A DNA stretch of 64,000 nucleotides from Cycas panzhihuaensis (taxonomy: Eukaryota > Cycadophyta), in contig CM041465.1 of NCBI GenBank assembly GCA_023213395.1, forward strand, positions 78,003,741-78,067,740, in the 5' to 3' direction. A model generated the notes under the pieces. That model was not told the DNA's origin. It saw only the letters and a list, made by a program, of their open reading frames with translations, and ran no database searches. Shown here one piece after another: positions 1 to 10,916 of this stretch. Every line of letters starts with the position of its first letter. Position 1 is the stretch's first letter. The translations under genes and the position numbers were made by a program.

Positions 1-1115
1 ACTTCGAACTCAAGAGTTCCCTTCGTCTGTCCGGAATCCACCCGTGAGGGCAAGGATTCCATCTATTACCACGATGACCATTTCCACCTCAAGATTTTGA
101 GCCTTGGCTCATGCGTGGAAGATCCGGCTACTCGTGAGACCCGCCACCCCACCGGGCGAGCCTTACGAGGAGCGCCTGAGGATCCCCTACTTCGAAGTCC
201 CTTCGACCTCGTATGGCTATGAGGATACCCCTCCGTACGCGTGGTCGAGGCGCTTGGCAGTACTTTCGGCGGTTCGCCTCCAACCGCCTCTAGATGGTTA
301 GCGGAGATGCTACGCAACGTGGCGTCTTCCTCATCCATGCCCACGTCATCTACGACGATTGATACGTCCCAACACACGCCCCTATGCCGTGTCTACCCCG
401 GCTCTAAGGCGAGTGTTGCGCTGCCGCCTAGCGTGGTCCCACTCCCGGGACCCGCTGGCGGTCCGCTCCCCAACTCGGAGTTAGTATGCCTGTTCAAACC
501 AAACGCCGCGTACCGCCGAACGTGGCACGCGTTCCCTAGTAGGCCTCGAGGCCCTACTAGCGCCGCCGCCGCTAGCCATGTAGGACCCACTCCTGCATAC
601 GTCAAGAACCCGATTGGTGGTCCTTCTCTTTACGTGCCCCTGTGCTACCGTCACAACCTTGGGGGGCGGCAAGGGAAACCACCTCCTGTCATGGAGTGGA
701 CCGTTGCACCCATATGGGGTCGTGCCACCTACGGGTGGCCCATATGGGCAAAACTGGTCCCTCACCCCTGCTTTCAAGCGTCCGGTAGCGACTCCTGCTG
801 CGTCAAGACAAGGGAGCGCCTCCTTTCCAGAACATCTACCCGACCCCCTTCCCACAAGGGTGTTTCCTCAAGGAGGATGGGACCGACACCCCCATCCGTT
901 CCTTTGGCGATTCGATCCTTTAGCCTGTGCAAGGACACGTCCTTTCGTGGACTATAGGTCGACGCCTCTCCGTTGAGGCGTTGAGGACTAACTTGCCGCC
1001 TCACCCTCTGAAGTCCCCAAATTTGGCGGACTTCGTCGCAAGACCCAACCAGAGCATGTGCGTGACTTTTCCATGGCGCGCATTGACTATTGGGCCCACG
1101 ACCACATCTTGATGA
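1..1115 (+). other. Decayed proline-rich N-terminal gag or leader region
   Basis: Frame 1 is open for long runs (about 241-957) but gives a proline- and serine-rich product with no recognised domain, and reading frames overlap on both strands as is usual in GC-rich DNA. It lies directly upstream of the gag core, so it is probably the gag N-terminus plus leader, broken by frameshifts. A perfect 12-bp palindrome (gcccatatgggc, 738-749) and a GCCACC/GGTGGC hairpin (724-739) lie here. The start codon cannot be placed. Confidence 0.4.
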
Positions 1116-3005
1116 AGCTCTTCCGCGATCCTTGCAGGCGGCGCCCTCAAGTGGTTCTACCGCCTTTCCCGCCCATTCGATCTCCTCATTCCGGTAGTGG
1201 ACGAGTTCGTCAACTATTTTGACGTAGCGCGCCCATTCGAGAGCGGAATGAAGGCGCTTTTGTCGCTCAAACAAGGCCACGATGAGATGAACCGTGACTT
1301 TGTGCGACGCTTTCACGACCTCCTTCACTCCACCAAGGCCACATTGCCTGAGGAGTTGAAGAGGATCATTTGTCAATGCACGCCGCCCGAGGTGCATGTG
1401 GAAGTCCTCAAGATGGGGGCAACCACGTGTGACTCTGCCATCTCGAGGTGTTTAGCTTTGGAGGCTATTGAGATCCAAGCAGGTCTCAAGAAACCTCCCA
1501 AGCCCTCGCAACGCCGCGAGGCGCCTCCTCCAGCGAAGGAGACCACACCTTCGCAGCCCGCTAGGTCCACCTCTCATCCGACTGAGAGGACCCTAGATCC
1601 GCTTACCTCCGCCATTCGCTCATTCGAGCGCACGATGAAGGAGCTAAAACTCCAACCTCCTTCGTCACCTACCTCCCATAGACCTGTTCAGCAGACTTCT
1701 CGTGCGATGCCCCCCAAAGGGGGTAACACCCGCCTTCTCAAGCAAGGAGGACCGATCCTCCCCTTGAGAAGAGGTGGTGTTCCATCCACGGGGAGTGTTT
1801 CCATGACGATGCGCATTGCCGGGCACAGCACCCACGCGACTCGTCCCCCAGGCGAGCATCGAGACCTAACCTCGATCAGCCTGTTTATAAAGACCCGTTC
1901 CCCAAACATGGGGAACGTGGTCGTGATGTTCAACAAAGATACAGTCAGAATCGGGATAGATCTCCTGATTCTCGTCCTTCGTATGGTAGAGGGAAGGGTG
2001 TGCGAAGGTCACCTTCACCTCGCGCTCCACGGCCGTGCTCCATCACCTTCGGTCCCGCTACAAGGAAAGAAGGTTGTCCAATTGCTTGAGACCACTCCGT
2101 TATATGCCTTAACTTGGGTCCCAGTCGCTAAAGAGGCAGCCGGTGCCTCTTCATCCATATCTCACCTTGATCCTCCTCCGGAAGCTATTCCTCCGGAGAT
2201 TCCTGCGCTTCCCAAGACTATTCCCGTCCGCCCCGGTCGATTCGACTTTAGAAGGGCGCTTACCCAACCCACAGGGAAGGGTAAACCCTTTTCTATCGTT
2301 GACGAGCTCTACACCGTCGCTGCGGGAATGTCCTTGATGGACGTCTTGAGAAGCTGCCCTGAGCAACGTGCTCTTCTTCTCGAAGCTCTTGGCCAACAAG
2401 ACGCTTCCATCCATGCGATAGGTGCTACCTCCCATGGACCACCTGTCATCTCCTTTGATCCCAGAGATCTCCCATCTCCCAAAGAAGGAGAAGCTTTTGC
2501 ATTACCCGATTCGTCATTACCATTGACACTCGATTGTATCGTAAAGAGGACCATTGTAGATAATGGCTCCTCGGTTAATGCTATGCTGTGCGTATGCTCA
2601 AGGAGCCAGGCATAGTAGCTCTGAGTCATCCCTTGGAAATGCCAAGGGTATGATGGGGCCGAAGTCCCCTCGAGGCGATCTCCTATCCCTCACCTTAAGA
2701 GGGAAAACCGTTTCGTCCGGGTTCTGTACTCGGCGTTGATGTAGAGTACAACCTCTTGTTGGGCGAGCCATGGCTCGACCCGGATGGGAGCTCCCACGCG
2801 ATGGGCAACTTAAATTTGTTCATGAAGGACAAGTTAAAGTTGTCGCCCGTGAGCCTATGCCGTCTCACACCTCTCATCCAGCCTGCCAGGCTGTTTTCGA
2901 TGATGAAGATAGCGATCCTGAGGAGGTTACCCCTTCCGTGGGACCTCTGTTTGTGAGACCGACCTTCATCGGTCGAGCCCTATGCCACGTCATGAGCCAA
3001 ACCTA
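1116..3005 (+). pseudogene. Ty3/gypsy-type gag and retropepsin, frameshifted
   Basis: An open frame from about 1116 to 2615 carries the retrotransposon gag core. It reads AGGALKWFYRLS near 1128-1165, matching the A-LxWYxSL block of this family, followed by SLKQGHDEMNRDFVRRFHDL (1267-1326). A basic, proline-rich stretch follows. The protease active site reads VDNGSSVNAM near 2554-2583. DNG in place of DTG or DSG is, as I recall, normal for one plant gypsy lineage, so it need not be a defect. A frameshift comes next, then LLGEPWL near 2757-2777 and KFVHEGQVKVV near 2813-2845 in another frame; these match the LLGRPW...KFIHxGQ end of the same protease family. The frame stops at 3005. Gag would form the particle and the protease would process it. 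I see no pol after it. Confidence 0.75.
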
Positions 3006-3508
3006 GTTAGGTTTGCCCCTATGGCGTAGGTGGTTACTGATTAGCGCCATGAGTGATTTCGCTTCGGATAGCGAGGGTTATGGGCCCTCTCCTCGACGTG
3101 TCACCCTGGTTTCGCGAGCACTTAGGGGAATATCTCGGTCGGATATTCCCGCTCTTCCTCATTCTCTGGTGGCTCGAGCCACCTTGGTCCTAAACTCGAC
3201 CATTTATTTTACCTTCTCGGCCTCCCGAGCGGTTTCACGTGGCGCCCGTCGGCGAGCCACTCGTGAGGCACTTCTTCTTCACGCTCTAGATCCTTGCCTC
3301 GGACTAAAGCCACTCCTACTCAGATGCAACCTTGCCACGCGGTCATGGTGTGCCAAGTCCGTTGCACTCATGCGGTTCAGGCCATAGCAAGAGTTCTTGG
3401 TAGACCTAGCCACACTAGGCCTACTCTTCGTCACCTATCTCCTACCTGCGTGTGACTACCCCTACCTTTATGGGGTCTAGGCACACCTCTTCCTCTCTTG
3501 GCTCAAAA
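3006..3508 (+). other. Non-coding stretch between protease and hairpin array
   Basis: GC-rich sequence of the same composition as the gag region. A 124-codon frame at 3013-3387 has no recognisable domain and is probably chance. No polymerase motif was found on either strand. It may be the remnant of a deleted pol. Confidence 0.5.
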
Positions 3509-4005
3509 CGAGCCTAAACTACCATTTTAAATTGTTCCCATTCCTCCCAACCACGGTGGAATGGCAATTTAAGATGGATTCACGCTTCAAACGAGCCTAA
3601 ACTACCATTTTAAATTGTTCCCATTCCTCCCAACCACGGGTGGAATGGCAATTTAAGATGGATTCTTCTCAAAGCGAGCCTAAACTACCATTTTAAATTG
3701 TTCCCATTCCTCCCAACCACGGTGGAATGGCAATTTAAGATAGTTCTGGTTCCGAAACGAGCCTAAACTACCATTTTAAATTGTTCCCATTCCTCCCAAC
3801 CACGGGTGGAATGGCAATTTAAGATGGATCTTTCTTCAAACGAGCCTAAACTACCATTTTAAATTGTTCCCATTCCTCCCAACCACGGGTGGAATGGCAA
3901 TTTAAGATGGATCCGGTCTTCAAACGAGCCTAAACTACCATTTTAAATTGTTCCCATTCCTCCTAACTACGGGTTGAATGGCAATTTAAGGTGGATTTTC
4001 TTCGA
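3509..4005 (+). repeat. Six tandem 83-bp repeats, each a stem-loop
   Basis: Units begin with cgagcctaaac at 3509, 3592, 3675, 3758, 3841 and 3925, so the period is 83, 83, 83, 83 and 84 bp. Each holds an inverted repeat: a left arm with ccatt..ttaaattg and ccattcc, a loop around cccaaccacgg, and a right arm with ggaatgg, caatttaa and gatgg. A single-stranded copy could fold into a stem of about 20 bp. The arms are almost identical between units, and only the 8-12 bases joining units vary. The last unit is more diverged. The array lies in the 3' untranslated part of the element, between the protease frame and the LTR. Confidence 0.9.
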
Positions 4006-4750
4006 TTTAGCTTCTGGTTCCTCCTGCGGAACCCGCGTTCCCATGAGCTCTTGGGAACCTTTGTCTTCCTATTTTGGGCATTCCCCAAATTAGGGCGACG
4101 CTGTGGAGTATCGTTACTCCCCCTTTCCATGCTTGTCGTTTCCTTTGCACATTCCGCTATGCTCCCTCGTGGACATGTATGTCGCCCCATCCTCTAACCT
4201 CACACCTCTCGATCGCCTCTACTCACGGTGGAGGTGTGTGCTCCTGTTAGACATATGGCCATACATGGAAGGAAACACATGCATATTACAACAAAATATT
4301 TACAACAAATATCTACTGATACAAATATTTACAACATACAAAATACTCATTTACAAAATAAATCATACATGCTACCTCTATCATACATGATACACACCAT
4401 TTCATGTGGAGGCTTGTCTGGCCAGCCCGTGCCCAAGTCTCTAGATTCTTTGGTTAGTTAGATGCGCTTGCCTGTTTGTTGGATGCCCCGCTACTTCATA
4501 TTACACCTTAGTAGCAGGGCATCCTGCTTTCACCTGATTTGGTCTATGCTGAGACGACGCCAGGCCCTCACGTTGTCCTCGCTCTGTCCCCCTTGTCCAC
4601 GCGTTCGCCACGACACTTGCCTACACCCTTGGATCACGTCTTTGCTCTTGATCGCTCTTATATATATATATGCATGTGCTACTCATGTTTCTTGATTGTC
4701 GCATTCGCCATCACATTACGCTTACGGCGGTGAGGCTCACGCCAAGCGCG
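4006..4750 (+). other. 3' untranslated region of the gypsy-type element
   Basis: No coding region is supported. Two further hairpins follow the array: ggttcc...ggaacc (about 4015-4033) and gttccca...tgggaac (about 4038-4059). An AT-rich segment (about 4270-4390) and a short (TA)n tract near 4660 follow. The sequence just before the LTR (gaggctcacgccaagcgcg) is not purine-rich. Confidence 0.6.
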
Positions 4751-7299
4751 TGTTTCCCGCCATCGGGAATGGACTCGGACGCATCGACACGGGTTTGTGC
4801 GGTATATGCCTTTACTTTGCTTACTTATGATCGGCTGCAGAATTGGGAATGGTTTGATTGATATGTGCTGTCCATATGCACTGTTTGATTGCTTGTTCAT
4901 TATGCATGTGCTAACGGCACCTTTTAGCCTATGACGACTCACGGGGGGCATTCATTAGCGAATCGACACCGTATGGCGTCTGACCACCACGATGTCTCCA
5001 TGGTCTTCGAGATGTTTTTGCCACTGTTTGCTCTTGTTACAGTGCCACTTATGTTGCAAACCCTTCCTAAGCTGGTTTAACCCTTAGTTGGGGCTCTTTG
5101 CACCATTTTGAGTACTTGCCCACTGCCTGGGCCTTCCCCCAGTTGATTTAATTCATGTTTAGCCCTTGTTCTTACCTTAAAAAGCTGATTTTTATGACTT
5201 TTAGGTTGCATTTTTCTCTTTTTTCAAATTCAATTTGTCTGCATGCAAACTTAAGCGGTACCACAAAGTTCTTGATGCCGGTCGTCTGCGGTAAACTTAG
5301 CGATGCCGCCAGTTCTGCATGATCTGACTATTAAAATTGAAAAAAACTCTGTGACGATGGCGCGATTTTTCACGGAGCTGGCGTGGCTCCCAACAGTTGG
5401 GCGCGAGGCCCCCAGCGTTCACTTGCTTCACTCAAGACATAAAACTCTTTTTCACTCATTTGCCTCATGATGATGATTATTGAAGGAATTTTTCTACTCT
5501 ACTTCACTCTCCTCTCAAGTTTTCTTCACAAAAGATAAGACACACACACAAGTACAAGAGGCACCTTTCAGCCGCTGTGGGACGGGGGCACCAAGGGTCT
5601 ATTCTTTGGAGATCTGAGGGCCATTCTTGCCCCCCTACAGACTCCAATACAAGCACTCTTCCTCCTCACACATATTGAAGGCCTCCAAGAGGATTTTGCA
5701 CCAAGAAAACCATTGCAAGGAACCATTTCCATCTCACTTTCTTGCATGAGGCTCCACCACTCCTCTCTCTTGCAAGGGACATGCTACATTGCTTCATAGG
5801 CATCTCTTGGACCACTGCTCCAAGTTGCCAAGTGCTCACATGCACTCCTCCTTCATCATTTGAGGTATTTGGTGTCATTTCTTTGGTGTTTTGCTTGTTT
5901 TTCTTTGTATTATTTCACTTGCAACTCTTTGCTTCCTTTTATGTATGCACTTTCTTGGTTTCCCCTTAGTAGGTTGATGCAAGGAACCATAGTATTTGTG
6001 GCTTATTAGAGTGTCACCCGAGGATAGGCTTAGTTTCCCATTCTTTTCTTCCACTCACCCTTCTTCTCCCATCCTTCTCTTTCGCCATTTCTTGGGCAAT
6101 AGGCATAAAGGGTTACACGAGGGTTTGAGGGAGATTAGGCGGGGTTAGTCCCCATTGCCGTCCTACTCCCCAAGGGTTCATCCCTTTTCCTCTCCCCTTT
6201 ATTTTCCGCTTTTGCTTAAGAAGTAGGGCTAGAGAGGCTTCGGAGAATCGGTTGAGTGTTTACCTTGGCATATGCTACCCGTTGCTCCATGATCCTTTTG
6301 TCGCATGCTAGCATCGTTTCCTTACATCCTGTGGAGACCTCTCGTGGGTGAGTTAGCCATCCCGAGGCTATACTCAACCCCATTTGGGGTGCGTTTGTGG
6401 TATGTGACCTTGGCATGCTTATCGTGTGACTTTGCTTCTTTTATTGCATGTTAGCATTTAGCCATATCTTTTAACCTAGTTCGCTTTACTTGCAACATAT
6501 ATACATATATCTTTTGGCATCTCGTAGCCTCTCTTTCGAGAGGAAGGTATTAGCTTATTTGCTTGCAGGAGGCGTCGGGACGAGGACGATAAGGTCGACC
6601 CATTCTTGGCCGACACTTGCTTGGTACGTTTTCCCTTTGTGGATGCTGCCGAGCTTTATTTTGTCATTTCGGTTTAGTTAGTGCTTATTTGCTTTCGGGA
6701 GGTAAGTGATCCCCATCACCGCTTGTAAACCGACGTCCGACACGAGGAGGACGACGGAGGAAGCGCAACCGTGACGGACACTGCGTCTCAACCGCCGGAT
6801 CCAGGTATTCTCCGCTCACCCTTCATACTCCTTTTTCTCGCTCTTATGTTTCTTTACGCTTGCTTTGGTAGTTAGAGAAATATAAGGAAAAGGAAAAGAA
6901 ATAACTATTTATTTTGTACTTGCTTTTTGCTTTACGTGCGCTTTCTTTGCTACACCCTGCACACTATAGTGTCTGAGATTCTTTGACCGATCCCCTTTAG
7001 CCGCTCTTGCACATATCTTACCTGCGACACGTTTGGTTGGTTACCCCTTCGCCGCTTTCTCATTGCCTTGAGAAGTAGCGGTATGAAGTTTCTTTTTCCC
7101 TTCCCGGCCATCCGAAGGGTAGGAGGGTCTCGCCTTGCACGGCTACCTGGAAGCAACCAGGCACCTTGCGATCCGTGCCAAGGCCTCCGGCAAGACGGAC
7201 GTCCCACGAGGTATGATCCTCGTTCTTTAGCCTTTTAGCCTCGTGGTTTTGTGTCCTTCCCGCTAGGCGTTGGATCATTGCCCCGTGGAGAGCGTTTCA
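4751..7299 (+). repeat. 3' LTR (2549 bp) of the gypsy-type element
   Basis: Starts TGTTTCCCG and ends GAGCGTTTCA, so it has TG...CA ends. The same sequence, in reverse complement and with the same ends, forms the solo LTR at 23653-26153, where 5-bp target duplications prove the limits. The LTR is long for a plant element and contains no supported gene. Frames such as 6490-6681 are short and not shared with the other copy. Beyond the right end begins a copia LTR cut at its 5' side. Confidence 0.9.
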
Positions 7300-7567
7300 G
7301 ACACCAAGAGCTAACACATAGCCACGAAGAGCTGACACACAACCACCATCTATTGACCAGGTAAGTATTTTGTGTTATTTTATTTATTATTTTATTATTT
7401 ATTACTAATGTTAGGTTGAGGTGGTCCTCCACCTCCCCAAACTATATATTTAATGAGAGTACCTCCTTAGTATTTTTTAACATTGCCCTTCTTTCTATGG
7501 ATATTTTTTACATGCTCTTAGCTATGGATTAACTTGTGATCAACTTACTCTATCCTCATTGCCAACA
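7300..7567 (+). repeat. 5' LTR of element A, truncated
   Basis: Matches the right 268 bp of the 3' LTR at 21228-21549, for example the shared runs cccttctttctatgga and tatggattaactt, and ends in AACA. It is cut at its left side by the gypsy-type LTR. Confidence 0.9.
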
Positions 7568-7569
7568 TT

Positions 7570-7581
7570 TGGTATCAGAGC
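7570..7581 (+). promoter_or_regulatory. Primer-binding site of element A
   Basis: TGGTATCAGAGC starts two bases after the LTR end. It is complementary to the 3' end of initiator-methionine tRNA, the standard minus-strand primer of plant Ty1/copia elements. Confidence 0.9.
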
Positions 7582-9731
7582 ATACTAGGTTCATTATATG
7601 ATTAATATTTCATTGATTTGCTATAGTTTTTTGCATTAAAACTTTAATATATTTTTATATATCATTGATTCAATTAAATATACGTTGTATATTGAGTTTA
7701 TTCTTAGTTTTAAGAGTTATTCATCCTCCGTTTGAATTTTTATGAGTTGTTCCTCATTGTATCTAGGCCCTCTAGCATCCCTACACCTCTTTGTGCCCTC
7801 TATATGACTTTGTACAACTCCTCTGTATGTCCTGTGTGCAGACTCTTCGTTGTTTGGGCCCTTTCATGCTCTCTTAACCTTTGTATGGCCTATCATAGAG
7901 CTACCTCTGCCTGTGTATCCTAGCTCATCCCTGCATCCTTCGTTGGAGTGTTGGCTCTACGTAAGCCTTCTTAAACCTTTTTAATCAAATTTGGAGCTCT
8001 ACATGACCTCTCTTTTCCTCCCATAACACTTTGTGGACCTTTACATATCTTCTACATCCATGCATAATCCTTGGGCATTTTTTAATACCATACAACCTTT
8101 GTGTGATGTCTACATCAGGGGTTTTCCACAAGGATTTATCTCTAAAGGTTCTTTAACCATCTGGAAGAGATCCTGATCTTTTTCTAGAAGATTTTAATCT
8201 ATTTCATTCAATTTTCTATTAGTTTTCCATGTTTTTTAGACTAGAGAACATTCATTGCGTTTAAATCGTTGGTGCTCTCTCATTTATTAATGAAATTGAC
8301 TCATGTGTATACTTATTTTGTCTGTCTCAGAATCCTCTAGCCAGTAGAGAAGAAAGTTTCTGATTTCTTCTACTAGTTTCAAAATCCTCTAGACATACTA
8401 AAGTTTTGATTAAATTTAATTAAATTTAATAAAATTTAGGTTCTAGGTATATAACTTGACCTTAGCCCCCCCTTCCAGCTTAGCCCCCAATTCTATTTGG
8501 TCTTTATAACCCTAATTTTGAGCTTAGATTTTAAATTTTTATAAGTTGATTTGAATTATTTTACATTTAAGGCCTTTTAACCATATTTTATACTTTTTGA
8601 AATCCTAGCCCCCTTTAGGCCTTAGTAAGTGGTCATATTAACCCCTAGGTGATCAGACCTCATCATTCAAAGGGGCTTAACCCCCTATAATTCCCATTTT
8701 GATTCTTAAAAAGGGTCCTTATACTATTTTTTTAATATCTTGAGTTCTATAACTCTGTTTTCTAGACAGTCATATCTGTCAGAAAGATTTTTTGATGCTC
8801 TACATACTAGAGTAGGTTTTTGTTGCATTGTGACATTATTTTGTAGGTCCTTAAAGCTAATGAATTTGAAGCTCTGATTTAGTCCTAGTTAGATAAATTT
8901 TTTGATATTTCGAGTAATTTTTACACTCTAATTGAATATACCTATTTAATATTTGGGTACTAATTGATTATTAATAATATTTTATTATTTTTATAGGCTT
9001 ATAGTTGTTTTTATAGCCTTTTAGCCTCATTCTCGCTTCTTAAAGATCAAGAGCCCCATTTGGGATCAAAGCATCAAGCTAATACTATTATCTTTATCAT
9101 TCTCTTTCTTTAGCATATAAATTTGAATCTAAAAGATTTCTTAAAGTATATTTTGGTTATTTAAAGTTTTTTACCTCCTTCAATACTTCAAGTTTCACTT
9201 AGTTTACATGTGATTCTATAAAGGAACATTCTTTCATTTCATTTTCATTGATACAAGAAATATTTGCTAGCAAATTTATATATCTTAAACTTCTTAATTC
9301 ACTAGTTAAAGGATTGTTTCATTTGCTTTAAAGCCATTATATTTTGAAAGCTTGATAAGTGCATTTTAGTGCATAATTACAAGTTATTTTTTAGCTCTCT
9401 AAGCTTTTTAAAGCACATTTCATTGAGCATCTCATCTTTACTTGCTTACTTTATAGATCTTTATTTTAAAGATTCATATATCCATCATTACTTTAAAAGA
9501 TCATAATTTGAATATTAGTCTTCATTATTTAAAAGTTTACTTATCTTACATTCTTTATTGAACTTTTAGTTATCCTTGATTAAAGGGTATTTGAATATTA
9601 AAAGTTTCATTTCTTAGGTTCATATTTTTTGGCTCCTTATTGATTAATTGAATCTTTTAGAAAAGGTGCATATAGTTTTATTTCAAAGAAAACAATTTAC
9701 TCTATTTTTCAAATGAGCATTTATCATTTTT
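7582..9731 (+). other. Leader of element A, first part
   Basis: About 2.1 kb of AT-rich sequence without a supportable frame. Together with 16103-16999 the leader before gag is about 3 kb, long for a copia element. The last five bases (TTTTT, 9727-9731) are the left target duplication of element B. I see no other gene or repeat in it. Confidence 0.6.
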
Positions 9732-10139
9732 TGAAGGAAATAAAATGCAAGGAGAACAGGGCAGAACATGAAAGAGATAATCAAAACTTCAATAGATCAT
9801 TGTCGCATAGTTGTATGAATATATAAAACTTGTGTATTTAATCCATTGTAATGATGAGAGTTACAAATGTCCACATTGAAGGAGATATCTAAAGACACTA
9901 GGATTACACACCCCTCAAATTATATAGTTTGGGGGAGGAAAGAAATTCATGAACCCCTAAAATTTAAATAACAATAAAATAATCATAGCTTAACTCAAAA
10001 TAAACTTAACTCAAATCAACATTAACTTATCTTAAACTTACCTATACATGTTAAGCACCCACATATGTAAATTGATGAAGATGAGGTGTGCACTCTTAGT
10101 TGGAAGGTAGGAGAGGGGTGATGACTATTAACCCCAACA
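9732..10139 (-). repeat. 3' LTR of element B
   Basis: On the minus strand it reads TGTTGGGGTT... to ...TATTTCCTTCA, 408 bp, TG...CA. It matches 15690-16097 along its length. Confidence 0.92.
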
Positions 10140-10151
10140 TTCTCCCCCTTA
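10140..10151 (-). promoter_or_regulatory. Polypurine tract of element B
   Basis: On the minus strand aagggggagaa ends at the first base of the 3' LTR, the expected site of plus-strand priming. Confidence 0.8.
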
Positions 10152-10916
10152 ATGGTCATCACGAACAATGTCTTCTCTTTAAACTTATGGAATTTATACT
10201 TGAAAAAAAATTTTAAATTATATCTCTTATCTTGATCATTATCAACTTTCTTTAACCTTCTAGCAACATGTGTCCTTCTATCATAAAGTAGTGCAAAAAA
10301 TCTATAAGTAGATGAGGCTTGATTCAAAAGTATATATATATCTACAACTTTGACTTTGTTAACTAGAATATTAAGAAAACTTTAAATTTGAACTTTATCT
10401 TCTAAAAACTTTATATTGTGAGCAATTGTCATATCATCATATATCTTCACTATTATATTATAAGATTCATTCTCCCCCTCAAATGGAGGATCAGATTTTT
10501 GTGTAACAAGATGATCATGCATTTGATTAGAAACTTCCTTGATCTTTTCATTACAATTTACTTTAATTAGAAACTTCCTTGATCCTTGTTCCGACACGTC
10601 TCACATGCTCAGCAAAATCAACATCAAATACATTGAGGGTACCTCCCCTATAAGTAGAAATCAAAATATCCCAAACAGATTTAGAAGTTGTTAATTCATA
10701 AATTTTAGAAAAAATATCATCATTTATAATGCAAAATAATATTTTTAAGACTTCATTATTCTTTCTAAAATTTTCTTTAATACTAAGATCACATTCATAT
10801 TGCAAATATTTTTAAAGATCATGTGTAATAAAATAATGTTACATTGTTTGATACCATAGTATAAAATTATACCCATCCAATATAGGAAATTGTACTTGAT
10901 CAAGATTGATTAACAT
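10152..10916 (-). pseudogene. Gag-like protein of element B, frameshifted
   Basis: A putative ATG at 10914-10916 begins a copia-type gag (UBN2/DUF4219-like): FPILDGYNFILWY near the start, then a frameshift or stop, CDLSIKENFRKNNEVLKIL, and ELTTSKSVWDILISTY near 10640-10690. These blocks match the N-terminal gag domain of Ty1/copia proteins (LxGxNYxxW...TTAKEAWDxL). After an acidic linker (DPPFEGENESYN) a basic C-terminal region follows, with RRLKKVDND and FFKYKFHKFKEK, which I cannot assign to a family. The frame runs through the PPT and about 110 bp into the LTR. No zinc knuckle or protease was found. The same protein is present in C and D. Confidence 0.7.

Larger units (their letters stand above)
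1..7299 (+). mobile_element. Ty3/gypsy-type gag-protease LTR element, 5' end outside window
   Basis: The 3' portion of an LTR retrotransposon: a proline-rich region, a gag and retropepsin frame, a tandem hairpin array, a non-coding 3' region and a 2549-bp 3' LTR. No reverse transcriptase, RNase H or integrase motif was found between the protease and the LTR in any frame, so the copy looks non-autonomous. It is clearly richer in GC and CpG than the AT-rich DNA around it. The right end abuts a partial copia LTR (7300-7567), so this element inserted into element A; the 5' LTR and the other target duplication lie left of the window. The LTR ends are fixed by comparison with the solo LTR at 23653-26153. 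The 40 bases before the LTR contain no convincing polypurine tract, which is odd. Confidence 0.8.

Noticed and set aside
241-1397. Long overlapping frames on both strands (241-957 plus, 774-1397 minus)
   Set aside because: GC-rich composition makes long chance frames common; no domain, and they overlap each other and the gag core.
3509-4005. Repeat array as a CRISPR or satellite
   Set aside because: Units are contiguous with no unique spacers, and the setting is a plant LTR element. Only six units lie inside one element, so it is not a chromosomal satellite.
4655-4675. (TA)n tract as a promoter TATA box
   Set aside because: It lies outside the LTR, upstream of its start at 4751, where the promoter of the element is not expected.
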